Assembly (NCBI GenBank): GCA_013361595.1 | Contig: JABFXT010000599.1 | Span: 1 to 15,725, forward strand | Direction: 5' to 3' | DNA length: 15,725 bases | From: Nocardia sp. | Lineage (GTDB): Bacteria > Actinomycetota > Actinomycetes > Mycobacteriales > Mycobacteriaceae | Shown here: positions 7,243 to 15,676 of the stretch, in pieces | How the letters are laid out: every line of letters begins with the position of its first letter | Numbering within the stretch: position 1 is the stretch's first letter | Program-made: the position numbers and the translations under genes | Notes under the pieces: model-generated | Told to the model about the DNA's origin: nothing | What the model saw: only the letters and a program-made list of their open reading frames with translations | Databases searched by the model: none

Positions 7243-7263
7243 AGTGATCGACCGCGGATCGGC

Positions 7264-7962
7264 TCACGCCGGCGTCCGCAGCAGCATATGCAGCGCGGCG
7301 GCGGCTTCGAACAGCGCCGCGCAGCGGCTGTCGATCCCCGCGTCCCGCTCGGCCAGCACGCCGGAGATCTCGTCCCAGCCCCCGGCGACATCGCGCCACC
7401 GCGGGATCAGCTCCCGCAGCGCGTCGATACCGTAACCGGCCAGCCGGAGTTGATGGACCAGTCGCGCGGCCCGGACATCGCCGGGCATATAGCGGCGGGC
7501 CGACTGCCCGGCACGTCGCGGCACGACCAACCCCTCCGTGTCCCAGTGCCGCAGTGCCGAAGCCCGGATTCCGAGAGCCCGGGCCAGTTCCGAAATGCTC
7601 ATGGCATCCGTCGGCCGGATATCGCCCACGGGTTCCTCGGCGATGGCCCGGGCCGCCGCGCGGGCGAACTCGATATCCCGGCGTTCCCGGTCCAGCCGGG
7701 CGTGCGCCCGGTTCAGCAACGTGAACAACCGGGACGGTCCCTGTTCGCGTGCTTCCCGCAGAATCCGCTTGGCCGCGACCGGGCCCACACCCGCCGCCAG
7801 CCCGCGGTAGGCCTTTACCGACCACAGATGGGCTTCGCCGTAGACCCGGTAGCCGCTGGGCGTGCGGGGCACCGGCGGGAGCACGCCGTCGCGCTCCAGA
7901 TTGCGCACCTGCTGTACCGAGTACCCGGTACACCGGGCGACATCGGCCGTGCGCAACACCAC
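7264..7962 (-). CDS. MerR-family regulator with two HTH domains
   Basis: This 232-residue cytosolic DNA-binding protein has two MerR-type winged-helix domains in one chain. The first is TADVARCTGYSVQQVRNLER with wing TPSGYRVYG (about 3-72); the second is SISELARALGIRASALRHW with wing SARRYMPGDV (about 122-190). A charged helix, RAHARLDRERRDIEFARAAA (85-104), links them. Family MerR proteins normally have one HTH and work as dimers, so this looks like an internally duplicated regulator, possibly acting as a monomer or as a double dimer. No metal-binding Cys cluster is seen. The start is uncertain: GTG 7962 leaves a normal MerR N terminus but only a weak GAGAG upstream; GTG 7959, TTG 7956, and GTG 8016 or 8022 are alternatives. 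It is divergent from the DUF6194 gene and convergent with the flavohemoglobin remnant. Confidence 0.83.
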   Translation of the reverse strand: MVLRTADVARCTGYSVQQVRNLERDGVLPPVPRTPSGYRVYGEAHLWSVKAYRGLAAGVGPVAAKRILREAREQGPSRLFTLLNRAHARLDRERRDIEFARAAARAIAEEPVGDIRPTDAMSISELARALGIRASALRHWDTEGLVVPRRAGQSARRYMPGDVRAARLVHQLRLAGYGIDALRELIPRWRDVAGGWDEISGVLAERDAGIDSRCAALFEAAAALHMLLRTPA

Positions 7963-7982
7963 CCGCTTGCGACTCTCGATCG

Positions 7983-8042
7983 CCTGATCAGGCCGGCACT
8001 CGCCACAAGTCTCCACAAGCACTTGAATGTAACGCTTGAAGT
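7983..8042. promoter_or_regulatory. Palindromes between MerR regulator and DUF6194 gene (candidate operator)
   Basis: An imperfect inverted repeat, ACTTGAA (8021-8027) and TTGAAGT (8036-8042) with an 8 bp spacer, ends 1 bp before the DUF6194 ATG at 8044. A direct repeat CTTGAA (8022-8027 and 8035-8040) is embedded in it. A second, perfect 10 bp palindrome CCTGATCAGG lies at 7983-7992. MerR-type regulators usually bind such dyads in divergent gaps, so this is the best operator candidate. No clear -35/-10 pair was found for either gene. Confidence 0.4.
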
Positions 8043-8043
8043 C

Positions 8044-8514
8044 ATGAACATCGACGAGATCACGGTATTCCTCGGCGGCCGCGCCGGCGTGCTGGTCCTG
8101 CAACCCGGCCCGGGCGACGGCACCCCCGAGCTCGCGTGGGGCGACAAGTTCTTCTACTACGCCCCCGACGGCGAGATCCCCGCCAACAGCCAGCCATTCG
8201 CCACTGTCGTCACCAAGAACTACCCCGACGACGAACGATCCCGGCTCGACCGGCCCGGCGTCTTCCGGGTGAACATCCACGCCGGTACGGAGTTGTTCAC
8301 CGAATGGACCGGACGCGCCCCCCGCGACCCGGAACCCGCCGGCACGGATCCGAGCACGACCGATACCGTGATCGCCCACCCGGTATACGGGAAACTCGGC
8401 TGGCTGGCGGTGGTGGCACCGGGATCACGCACCGCGGAACCGCTGCGGGATCTCCTGTCCATCGCGTACGACCGCGCCCGCTCCCGCGCGCAGCGGCGCG
8501 ACGAAAGGCGTTAG
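8044..8514 (+). CDS. DUF6194 family protein
   Basis: This 156-residue soluble protein matches the DUF6194 family, known mainly from actinobacteria and without assigned function. Recognisable parts are MNIDEITVFL at the N terminus, ELAWGDKFFYYAPDG (29-43), QPFATVVTKNYPDDE (50-64), RPGVFRVNI (70-78) and HPVYGKLGWLAVV (112-124), a typical full-length layout. There is no signal peptide or membrane segment. ATG 8044 fits the family N terminus, and the ribosome binding site is weak (TGAAG). The gene is divergent from the double-HTH MerR regulator, so control by it is likely but inferred. It is followed by a strong hairpin. Confidence 0.85.
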   Translation: MNIDEITVFLGGRAGVLVLQPGPGDGTPELAWGDKFFYYAPDGEIPANSQPFATVVTKNYPDDERSRLDRPGVFRVNIHAGTELFTEWTGRAPRDPEPAGTDPSTTDTVIAHPVYGKLGWLAVVAPGSRTAEPLRDLLSIAYDRARSRAQRRDERR

Positions 8515-8525
8515 GCGGCAGGCAT

Positions 8526-8560
8526 AGCGGCCGGGTCCGGGCCTACCGGGCCCGGCCGCT
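8526..8560. terminator. Strong GC hairpin, likely bidirectional terminator
   Basis: The arms AGCGGCCGGGTCCGG (8526-8540) and CCGGGCCCGGCCGCT (8546-8560) pair over 15 bp with one G-T wobble around a 5 nt loop (GCCTA). It begins 12 bp after the DUF6194 stop and lies 46 bp beyond the prpC stop on the other strand, between convergent genes. That is the expected position for a shared terminator. There is no T-run. Confidence 0.65.
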
Positions 8561-8605
8561 GCTCGGGGTCGCTCTACGAGCGGGTGTCGAAGGTTTCCGC
8601 GGTGG

Positions 8606-9766
8606 TCAGGTCACGACCGGTCGCTGGGATACGCCCACATATTCGCTCAGCGGCCGGATCAGCGCATTGGCTTCCCCCTGTTCGATGATGTGGGCAGTCC
8701 AACCGGTGATACGGCTCATGACGAAGATCGGGGTGAAGATCTCGATATCGAACCCGAGCAGGTGGTAGGCGGGGCCGGTCGGGAAATCGAGGTTGGGCTT
8801 TATCCCGGTGGCCGCGTCCATGGCGCGCTCCAGCGTCTCGTAGATCCGCACCCATTTCCGGCCGTCGGTGGCGGCGGCGATATCCAGGAAAGCCTGTCTC
8901 ATGGTGGGGACCCGGGAGTCACCACTCTTGTAGACCCGGTGACCGAAGCCCATCACCTTCTCCCCGGCGGCCAGCCTGTCGTGCAGCCACCGCGCGGCCC
9001 GGGCCGGATCGTCGATATCGAGCATATGGTGCATGACCGCCTCGTTCGCGCCACCGTGCAGGCTGCCCTTGAGCGCGCCGATGGCGGCGGTGACGGCACT
9101 GTAGATATCCGACAGGGTCGAGGTGACCACCCGGGCCGCGAAGGTGGAGGCGTTGAAACTGTGCTCGGCGTACAGGATCAGGGAGACTTCGAACGCTTTC
9201 ACCAGTTCCCGGGCGGGAACCGCCCCGAAGCACATGTTCAGGAAGTTCTCCGCGTAGCCCAGTTGCGCATGCGGGGTGATGGGATCCAGCCCGTGGCGGC
9301 GACGGTGGTCGGCCGCGACGATCGTCGGCAGCACCGCGAACATGCGCAAGGCTTTGGCCCGGTTGGCCGCGGCCGAATTGTCGTCCTCGTCTGGGTCTTC
9401 GGCGCCCAGGTAGCTGATCGCGGTCCGGACGACATCCATGGGATGGCAGGTATCGGGTAATTTCGCCACCAGCGACAGCAGCGACCGGTCCGCGCGACGC
9501 GAGGCCCGTTCCTGTTGCTGGAAGCGCTCGAGTTCCGGGTCGGTCGGCAGTTCGCCGTACCAGAGCAGATAGGCCACCTGTTCGAAAGTGCAGTGGGCGG
9601 CGAGGTCCTGAACGGCGTACCCGCGATAGGTCAGCGAATTGGTCTCGGGCACCACCTTGGAGATCGCGGTGGTGTCGACGACCACTCCGGCCAGGCCTTT
9701 GTAGATGGTCGGAACAGCGGCCTCGGCCGCACCCCGCACCGGATCGTGCAGCGATGCTGTGCTCAT
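8606..9766 (-). CDS. prpC: 2-methylcitrate synthase
   Basis: This 386-residue citrate-synthase-fold enzyme condenses propionyl-CoA with oxaloacetate to 2-methylcitrate, the first step of the methylcitrate cycle. Citrate-synthase residues are visible: His202 in EHSFNAS, catalytic His237 in GSLHGGANE, His276 in GFGHRVYK, catalytic Asp327 in NLDFPTG, and Arg352 in SRITGW. Length is typical of PrpC and of short bacterial citrate synthases. Assignment to methylcitrate rests mainly on the prpD-prpB neighbours; some side activity with acetyl-CoA is usual. ATG 9766 is chosen because AAAGGAA (9773-9779) lies 6 nt upstream; a GTG at 9769 is only 3 nt from it. Its ATG shares one base with the prpB stop (TGATG). 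It is the last gene of the operon, before the hairpin at 8526-8560. Confidence 0.93.
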   Translation of the reverse strand: MSTASLHDPVRGAAEAAVPTIYKGLAGVVVDTTAISKVVPETNSLTYRGYAVQDLAAHCTFEQVAYLLWYGELPTDPELERFQQQERASRRADRSLLSLVAKLPDTCHPMDVVRTAISYLGAEDPDEDDNSAAANRAKALRMFAVLPTIVAADHRRRHGLDPITPHAQLGYAENFLNMCFGAVPARELVKAFEVSLILYAEHSFNASTFAARVVTSTLSDIYSAVTAAIGALKGSLHGGANEAVMHHMLDIDDPARAARWLHDRLAAGEKVMGFGHRVYKSGDSRVPTMRQAFLDIAAATDGRKWVRIYETLERAMDAATGIKPNLDFPTGPAYHLLGFDIEIFTPIFVMSRITGWTAHIIEQGEANALIRPLSEYVGVSQRPVVT

Positions 9767-10680
9767 CACTGGTTCCTTTCCAGAGTGAAATCGTATATAG
9801 CGGAATCGAATCGGTTGTAGCGCTCGTACTGCAACAGTTCGTAGAGGCGGCTGCGCTGCTGCATACGGTCCAGCAGGCCCGATTGCGTACCCTCGGCGTA
9901 GATCTCACGCAGCCCCGCTTCGGCGGCGAACATGGCCAGCCGCAGGGTGGATACCGGGTAGATGACGGCGTTGTAGCCGATCGACTCCAGCGTCGCGGCC
10001 GCAACCAGTTCGGACTTGCCGAACTCGGTCATATTGGCCAGCAACGGGGTCGACACCGCGGCCCGGAATTTCTCGAAATCCGCGGGCGTGCGCAGGGCCT
10101 CGGTGAAGATCAGATCGGCACCGGCCGCGGCGTAGGCCCGCGCCCGTTCGATCGCCGCGTCGATTCCTTCGATTCCGGCGGCGTCGGTGCGCGCGCAGAT
10201 CACGAAGCCCGGATCACGGCGCGCGGCCACCGCGGCCCGCAGCCGGCGCACCATTTCTTCGGTGGGCACCACCGCTTTCCCGTCCAGATGGCCGCAGCGC
10301 TTCGGATTCACCTGGTCTTCCAGATGGCAACCGGCGATACCGGCGTCTTCGAGGACGGTGACCGTCCGGGCGGCGTTCATCGGCTCCCCGAAACCGGTGT
10401 CGGCGTCGACGAGTACCGGTAGATCGGTGACCCGGGCGATCTGCTGTCCGCGCCCGGACACCTCGGTCAGCGTGGTCAGGCCGATATCCGGTAGCGCCAG
10501 CTCGGCCGACACCACCGCGCCGGAAATGTACACACCCTCGAAGCCGATCTCCTGGATCAGCTTGGCCACCAGCGGGTTGAACGCGCCCGGGAAGCGCTGG
10601 ATCTTCCCGGAGCCCAGCCCGGCGCGGAAGGCGGCGCGCTTGTCCGCCGCGGACGTCGATGCCGCGAGCAATCCGGTCAT
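9766..10680 (-). CDS. prpB: 2-methylisocitrate lyase
   Basis: This 304-residue member of the isocitrate lyase/PEP mutase superfamily cleaves 2-methylisocitrate to pyruvate and succinate, the last step of the methylcitrate cycle. It has the metal/substrate loop VDADTGFG (91-98), the catalytic loop KRCGH (127-131) with Cys129 as general acid, and the ARTDA strand (163-167). Length matches PrpB (about 300) and not isocitrate lyase (about 430). Its ATG overlaps the prpD stop by 4 bp (ATGA) and its stop overlaps the prpC start, so the three genes are very likely one coupled transcript. Confidence 0.94.
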   Translation of the reverse strand: MTGLLAASTSAADKRAAFRAGLGSGKIQRFPGAFNPLVAKLIQEIGFEGVYISGAVVSAELALPDIGLTTLTEVSGRGQQIARVTDLPVLVDADTGFGEPMNAARTVTVLEDAGIAGCHLEDQVNPKRCGHLDGKAVVPTEEMVRRLRAAVAARRDPGFVICARTDAAGIEGIDAAIERARAYAAAGADLIFTEALRTPADFEKFRAAVSTPLLANMTEFGKSELVAAATLESIGYNAVIYPVSTLRLAMFAAEAGLREIYAEGTQSGLLDRMQQRSRLYELLQYERYNRFDSAIYDFTLERNQ

Positions 10681-12182
10681 CGGAACAGCCCCTGCGGCGA
10701 ACGCGGCGCGCGGGCGAGCGCATCCGGCGAGACGGTAAAGGTGAGCTCCGGCAATTCGCCGGCGGACAGTCGGCCCGCACGCTGCGCCACTTCGAGGAAG
10801 CGGTCCTGTTCGGCCGGATCGACGACGCCCTCGGCGAGCGAGCGGAACTTGGCGATGTACTGATCGCGCGCGAAGGGGCGCGCGCCGAGCGGATGCGCGT
10901 CCGCGACGGCGAGTTCGTCGGTGATCACCTCACCGCTCTTCAGCGTGACCTCGGCGCGGGCGCCGAAGGCCTGCTCGCCGGGATCGGTCGAATGGTAGCG
11001 GCGGGTCCACTCCGGGTCTTCGGCCGTGGAGATCTTGCGCCACAACTCCACGGTGTCGGGTCGTCGCGCTCGTTCCGGCGCGTAGGAGCGCTCGTGATGC
11101 CAGGTGCCGTCCTGCAGGGCGACAGCGAAAATATAGGGCACGGAATGATCCAGGGTCTCCCGCGACGCCGCCGGATCGAATTTCTGTGGATCGCCGGAGC
11201 CGGTGCCGATCACTACATGGGTGTGGTGACTGGTGTACAACACGATCGAAGCGATCTGCCCGAGATCACCGATCCGGCCACGCAGGCGGCGGGCCAGATC
11301 GATCGGGGCCTGGCTCTGGTACTCGGCGGAGTGCTCCTTGGTGTAGGAATCCAGGATGGCCCGCTTGGGCTCCCCCGGACCGGGTAGCGGCACCGAGTAC
11401 TCGGCCTGCGCACCACCCAGCAACCAGGCGATCACGCCGTCCTCGCCCTCCCAGATCGGTGCCGGGGCACCCTCACCCCGCATGGCCCGGTCCACCGCCT
11501 CCACGGCCGTCTTCCCGGCGAACGCGGGCGCGTATGCCTTCCAGGTCGAGATCTCGCCCTTCCGGGACTGACGGGTCGCGGTGGTCGTATGCAGTGCCTG
11601 GCCGACGGCCTGATAGACGGTCTCGGCGTCGAGCCCGAGCAGGGTGCCGATACCGGCGGCCGCCGACGGGCCGAGATGGGCGATGTGGTCGATCTTGTGC
11701 TCGTGCAGGCAGATCCCGCGAGCCAGGTCGATCTGGATCTCGTACCCGGTGGCCAGGCCGCGGATCAGCTCGCGACCGGACCGGCCCGTGTGCTGGGCGA
11801 CAGCCAGGATCGGTGGGATGTTGTCGCCCGGATGGGAGTATTCGGCAGCCAGAAAGGTGTCGTGGAAATCGAGTTCGCGCACCGCCACTCCGTTGGCCCA
11901 CGCCGCCCACTCCGGAGAGAACCGGCCGTCGGCGCCGAATACGGTGGCGCCCGGCCGATAAGGGTGCGCCAGCGCCTGTGCGCGAGCATCGGCGACGGGC
12001 CGCCGGAGCAGCGATGCCGCGGCGACGGCCGCATTGTCGATGATCCGGTTGACGATAATCTCCTCGGTTTCCGGGGCGACCGCCACCGGATCGGTCGCCA
12101 CCTCCGCGATCCGCCACGCGAGATGCTCCTCGCGGGGGAAACGCTCCGCCGAACGGTGGGTGCGGACGAGGTGATTCTGCAC
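10677..12182 (-). CDS. prpD: 2-methylcitrate dehydratase
   Basis: This 501-residue protein of the MmgE/PrpD family dehydrates 2-methylcitrate to 2-methyl-cis-aconitate without an iron-sulfur cluster. Typical blocks are [17 protein letters not shown] (42-58), ELDFHDTF (103-110) and [16 protein letters not shown] (115-130), followed by the helical domain with [11 protein letters not shown] and the C-terminal lid domain. Length is normal for PrpD. The start is GTG 12182, preceded by GGAGG (12192-12196) at 9 nt. It is the first gene of prpDBC. Its promoter should lie in the 348 bp gap after prpR, where TGCGGAA repeats occur. Confidence 0.94.
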   Translation of the reverse strand: MQNHLVRTHRSAERFPREEHLAWRIAEVATDPVAVAPETEEIIVNRIIDNAAVAAASLLRRPVADARAQALAHPYRPGATVFGADGRFSPEWAAWANGVAVRELDFHDTFLAAEYSHPGDNIPPILAVAQHTGRSGRELIRGLATGYEIQIDLARGICLHEHKIDHIAHLGPSAAAGIGTLLGLDAETVYQAVGQALHTTTATRQSRKGEISTWKAYAPAFAGKTAVEAVDRAMRGEGAPAPIWEGEDGVIAWLLGGAQAEYSVPLPGPGEPKRAILDSYTKEHSAEYQSQAPIDLARRLRGRIGDLGQIASIVLYTSHHTHVVIGTGSGDPQKFDPAASRETLDHSVPYIFAVALQDGTWHHERSYAPERARRPDTVELWRKISTAEDPEWTRRYHSTDPGEQAFGARAEVTLKSGEVITDELAVADAHPLGARPFARDQYIAKFRSLAEGVVDPAEQDRFLEVAQRAGRLSAGELPELTFTVSPDALARAPRSPQGLFR

Positions 12183-12228
12183 GGTCCAATGCCTCCAGGA
12201 GTCGATGCGATTCGCTTCTTCCGAACGC

Positions 12229-12305
12229 TACATAGCCCCCGGGCCTGCGGAAATACGTCGCACAAGGCGAATTTTGCGGAAGCGGATCTGCGAATTTGCG
12301 GAAAC
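12229..12305 (-). promoter_or_regulatory. prpD promoter region with three TGCGGAA repeats (candidate PrpR/RamB operators)
   Basis: Three copies of TGCGGAA occur at 12246-12252, 12275-12281 and 12297-12303. The second and third share a longer element: GCGAATTTTGCGGAAGC (12267-12283) and GCGAATTTGCGGAAAC (12290-12305), starting 23 bp apart. They resemble the TTTGC...AAA boxes bound by RamB and PrpR, the regulator family encoded just upstream. On the minus strand TATGTA (12229-12234) could be a -10 box, placing the repeats immediately upstream of it, where an activator would bind. No convincing -35 is seen. Confidence 0.55.
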
Positions 12306-12530
12306 TGTGGAACGACATCGGCAGGCGGCCCCGCCCCCGGTACGCCGCGACCGACGGGGCCGAATCCGCGGACCGCGGCAGGGTTCTCGGCGCACAGCCG
12401 GGCGGAGCGGAAGGGACACGATCGTCCTACGGCGCGGCACACCTTTCCGCGTGCCGGGCATGAGCGGGGAGCGGTCGCCCACCCGGAGTGCGCCCGGTGA
12501 CGATCGTCGCGCCCGGCCCTGCGGGATCGT
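12306..12530. other. Rest of the prpR-prpD gap, no gene seen
   Basis: No credible gene is seen in these 225 bp between the prpR stop and the repeat cluster. The sequence is GC-rich and contains the palindromes ACGATCGT (12418-12425) and GACGATCGTC (12499-12508), a word common in such genomes. No clear terminator for prpR is visible, so some read-through into prpDBC is possible. Confidence 0.4.
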
Positions 12531-13958
12531 TCAGCCGGAATCGCGCGCCGGTGCGTAGGGAGTATTCGCCGGACGGTTCTCGTCGGCCGCGAGCGGGCGG
12601 CCGATCTGGGGGAACGCGCGCTGAGCGCATGCGGTGCGCTCACACACCCGGCAGCCGGCTCCGATCGGTACGGCGACGGCCGAGTCGTGGATCGGCAACC
12701 CGTGCGAGTAGACGAGCTTCTCCGCGAACGCGAGATCACAGCCGAGACCGACGGCGAAATCCCGTGCGGGCGCCAGATACCCGGGATTGTGCTCGCCGGT
12801 GGTGCGGGCCAGCCACAGGTAGGTGCGGCCGTCGGGCATCTCGGCGATCTGCGTGCGGATCCGGCCCGGGGTGGCGAAAGCGTCGTGGACCACCCACAGC
12901 GGACAGCTGCCACCGACCCGGGAGAAATGGAATGCCGTCGCGGACTGGCGTTTCGAGATATTGCCCGCCCGGTCGGTACGAACGAAGAAGAACGGCACGC
13001 CGCGCCGGCCCCGGCGCTGCAACGTCGACAGGCGGTGGCATACGGTCTCGAACCCGACCTCGAACTGCGCGGAGAGCAGGTCGATGTCGTAGCGCAACCG
13101 CTCCGCCGCGTCGAGGAATCGACCGTACGGCAGGATCAGGGCGCCCGCGAAGTAGTTGGCCAGACCGATACGCAGCAGCCGCCGCGACTCGTCCGGAAGC
13201 GTCGCGTTCTCCCGGAGCAGGTCCTCGATCACATCGGAACAGCCGAGGAAGGCCAGCTGGGTGGCGAGCTGGAACGCCCGCTGCCCGGCGGTGAGCCGCC
13301 GCGCGAGGGTTAGTATGCGCGCCTGTGGGTCGTAGACCCGTTTGGGTCCGGGCCGGACCGGGTCCTCCGAGCGGATCCGCACCGCCACGTCGTAGTCGTC
13401 GCGCAGCAGCCGGGCCAGCTGCAGATCCAGACCACCCAGGGTGAAACCGCCCGCCGCGAACAACTCCTCGGCCGCGGTATCGAGGGCCGGAAGATGGTTG
13501 CGGTGGTCGTAGAAATAGTCGCGTACGTCTTCGTAGGGCATGGCGGTCCGCGGGGCGGCGACCGGACCGCCGATTCCCGCCGTCAGTTGTTCGAGCCGGC
13601 CGTCCGCGCTGCGCAGCCGTCGATGCTGGCTGATCAGCAACCGTGCCGCCGTCGGTACCCGGGAGAGCAGATCTTCGAGTTCGCCGCTGGTCACCGCGGT
13701 GGCCTCCGGGTCCTCGGCGAACACCTCGTGCAGGTCGGCGAGCAGCCGCGCATCGGTCTCCGCCGCGAAGAATCCGACCTCCAGATCGAAGGTCGAGGTC
13801 AGGCGCATCAGCACCGGCACCGTCAGCGGCCGCTGATCGTTCTCGAGCTGGTTGACGTAGCTCACCGACAACCCCAGCGCCTTGGCCAGCCCGGACTGGG
13901 AAAGACCCCGCTGCTCACGCAGCGCCCGCAGCCGACCGCCCGCGTACATCTTCTCCAC
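12531..13958 (-). CDS. prpR: PrpR/RamB-type short-chain acyl-CoA responsive regulator
   Basis: This 475-residue ScfR-family regulator acts in the cytosol and in relatives controls methylcitrate, glyoxylate and acetate genes in response to acyl-CoA. It has an N-terminal Xre-type HTH, RLRALREQRGLSQSGLAKAL and VSYVNQLENDQRPLTV (about 9-50), a central helical region, and a long IrrE-like/ligand domain. It ends in the family Cys motif: Cys436, Cys439 and Cys444 in GCRVCERTACAQRAFP, with Cys407 upstream. In mycobacterial PrpR, Cys residues hold a 4Fe-4S cluster. I chose GTG 13958: AAAGGA lies 8 nt upstream, and MEKMYAGGR aligns with the RamB N terminus (MAKTYVGSR). ATG 13949 is the alternative. It lies upstream of prpDBC in the same orientation, unlike M. 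tuberculosis where it is divergent. RamB itself is a possible name; the prp context favours PrpR. Confidence 0.9.
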   Translation of the reverse strand: MEKMYAGGRLRALREQRGLSQSGLAKALGLSVSYVNQLENDQRPLTVPVLMRLTSTFDLEVGFFAAETDARLLADLHEVFAEDPEATAVTSGELEDLLSRVPTAARLLISQHRRLRSADGRLEQLTAGIGGPVAAPRTAMPYEDVRDYFYDHRNHLPALDTAAEELFAAGGFTLGGLDLQLARLLRDDYDVAVRIRSEDPVRPGPKRVYDPQARILTLARRLTAGQRAFQLATQLAFLGCSDVIEDLLRENATLPDESRRLLRIGLANYFAGALILPYGRFLDAAERLRYDIDLLSAQFEVGFETVCHRLSTLQRRGRRGVPFFFVRTDRAGNISKRQSATAFHFSRVGGSCPLWVVHDAFATPGRIRTQIAEMPDGRTYLWLARTTGEHNPGYLAPARDFAVGLGCDLAFAEKLVYSHGLPIHDSAVAVPIGAGCRVCERTACAQRAFPQIGRPLAADENRPANTPYAPARDSG

Positions 13959-14322
13959 CGCCGAGGTCCTTTCCGTACCGGCGTAACGCCCGATCCGCGA
14001 GGCGACGGACAGTCCCGGATTCCACCGGATCCCCGCGCGCCGGCCGATCCGGCAGGTTTCGACATCCCGGCCGCGCGGAGCGACGCGAGATGACCAGCTG
14101 CACCGGCCAGCATAGGCCCGGCGGCCGAGTTCCCGCGGCCGACGGGAACCGGTTTCCGGTGCCGGGTGGCGGCGGCCCGGAACGGGGGCGCCGCTGGAGT
14201 GGGCGCGGCCGCGTGCGTCGGCCCTCGGTCCGGTACGGGATCCGGCCGACCCGTATCCCACGACCGTCCACCGTCGATTCCGCATGCTCAGCGCACATTC
14301 CCGGACCGCTAAGGTGCAGCAT
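13959..14322. other. Divergent intergenic region prpR / MFS transporter
   Basis: This 364 bp gap contains no gene I can support; the open frames across it have no recognisable protein pattern and no ribosome binding site. It should hold the promoters of prpR (minus) and the transporter (plus). The TGCGGAA repeats found before prpD are absent, so prpR may not regulate itself through that element. AACCGGTT is a short palindrome within it. TATGCT on the minus strand (14109-14114) is a weak -10 candidate for prpR. Confidence 0.4.
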
Positions 14323-15624
14323 ATGACCGATCCGCCCACCGCTGCCCGCCGTCACCGGCCCGCCCTGCGGGGGCCGGCGGTGGGAGTGGCCGCTGCCGCC
14401 GGCCTGGCCGCGGCGATGGGTGTCGGCCGGTTCGTGTTCACTCCGCTGCTGCCGATCATGACCGATTCGGCGGGAATCACCGCCGGCGACGGCGCCGTGA
14501 TCGCGACCGGCAACTACGCCGGTTACCTGGCCGGAGCTCTGCTGCTGTCCCGCCGGCCGCAGTGGAGCGTGCGCTCGATGTTCCTCGTCTGGTCGGTGCT
14601 GCTCGTCGCCAGTGAAGCCGCGATGGCCGGCACCGCCCAAGTCGGCGTCCAGACCGCGCTGCGATTCGTGGCCGGAGCGGCCAGCGCGGCGATCTTCATC
14701 GCGTGTGCCGCCACCGTCGCCCACCACCGCGGCGCGGGCGCTTCGCCCGGAGTCGCCTTCGCCGGCGTCGGCGCCGGGATCGCGGTCACCGGGATCTACA
14801 CCTTGCTCGCCGCGCCCCAGCTGTCGTGGCAGGGCCTGTGGCTCGGCTCGGCAGTGCTCACCGCGCTACTGCTGATACCCGCCCTCCTGCTCGATATCCG
14901 TGCCGAACCCGGCAGCGCCGATACCGGCACAACGGCCGGACCGGACCCGACAGCACGGCGAGCGTGGCGCTTGCTGCTCGGCTCGTACTTCGCCGAAGGC
15001 GTCGGCTACATCATCGTGGGCACCTTTCTGGTGGCGGCGGTCGCCGGCAGCGGCAGCTCCACCGCCGGGGCACTGGTCTGGACGCTCGTCGGAGTCTGCG
15101 CGATGCCGGCGACCGTGGCCTGGCACCGGGTCGCGCGCGGATTCGGTACCGGACCGACCCTCGTCGCGACCCTGGGGTTACAGGCCACCGGTACCGCGGT
15201 CGCCGCGGCCTCGGGCAGTATCGCCGCCGCGGTGGTCGCCGCGGCGACCTTCGGCGCGACCTTCCTGGCCGTGGTGGTCCTGACTCTCGATTTCGCGCGC
15301 CGACTGCACGTGCCGCGTGCCGCGGCGAAACTGACGGCCGGGTACGCGGTCGGCCAGGTGGCTGGTCCGCTGATCGTCATCCCGGTCATCGGCACCGACT
15401 TCGGCACCGCTTTCACGATCGCCGCGCTGATCATCGCGTTCTCGGCGGCACTGGCGGCGGCGGCCACCCGCGCAGAACGCCGCCGAGCAACCGGACCGGC
15501 GTCCCCGGGAACCGCATCTTTTCCGCACCCGGCCCGGGTCCGAAGCGAGTCCGCCACTACGGGCGACGCACGGGCCGCTACCGCGGACCCGTCTTCATTG
15601 CACCGGCGCAGCAACGCTCGGTAG
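14323..15624 (+). CDS. MFS transporter, YbfB/YjiJ family
   Basis: This 433-residue integral membrane protein of the YbfB/YjiJ branch of the major facilitator superfamily has about 12 hydrophobic segments with two six-helix halves. The polar linker GSADTGTTAGPDPTARR separates them near residue 210. The family motif near the first helix is GVGRFVFTPLLPIM (33-46). The last 50 or so residues after the final helix are an unusually long Ala/Arg/Ser-rich cytosolic tail. ATG 14323 is chosen because AAGGTG (14311-14316) lies 6 nt upstream; an in-frame ATG at 14284 would add 13 unlikely residues. TAAGGT (14310-14315) in the same place could instead be a -10 box for a near-leaderless transcript. The substrate is unknown. 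It is divergent from prpR, but nothing in the sequence links it to propionate. Confidence 0.85.
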   Translation: MTDPPTAARRHRPALRGPAVGVAAAAGLAAAMGVGRFVFTPLLPIMTDSAGITAGDGAVIATGNYAGYLAGALLLSRRPQWSVRSMFLVWSVLLVASEAAMAGTAQVGVQTALRFVAGAASAAIFIACAATVAHHRGAGASPGVAFAGVGAGIAVTGIYTLLAAPQLSWQGLWLGSAVLTALLLIPALLLDIRAEPGSADTGTTAGPDPTARRAWRLLLGSYFAEGVGYIIVGTFLVAAVAGSGSSTAGALVWTLVGVCAMPATVAWHRVARGFGTGPTLVATLGLQATGTAVAAASGSIAAAVVAAATFGATFLAVVVLTLDFARRLHVPRAAAKLTAGYAVGQVAGPLIVIPVIGTDFGTAFTIAALIIAFSAALAAAATRAERRRATGPASPGTASFPHPARVRSESATTGDARAATADPSSLHRRSNAR

Positions 15625-15676
15625 CGTGGCGCCGGTAAGTCTCACGAATACCGGAGCCGACCCGGGGGGGATACCA

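Noticed and set aside
7288..8043. Upstream extension of the DUF6194 frame
   Set aside because: The extension is antisense to the MerR gene; family similarity begins at ATG 8044.
12418..12508. ACGATCGT palindromes as an operator pair
   Set aside because: CGATCG words are frequent in high-GC actinobacterial DNA, the copies are 82 bp apart and their flanks do not match.
13959..14339. Extension of prpR to 602 residues and a 78-codon plus-strand frame at 14090
   Set aside because: The HTH domain and RamB-like N terminus begin at 13958, and neither extension nor frame has a protein-like pattern or ribosome binding site.
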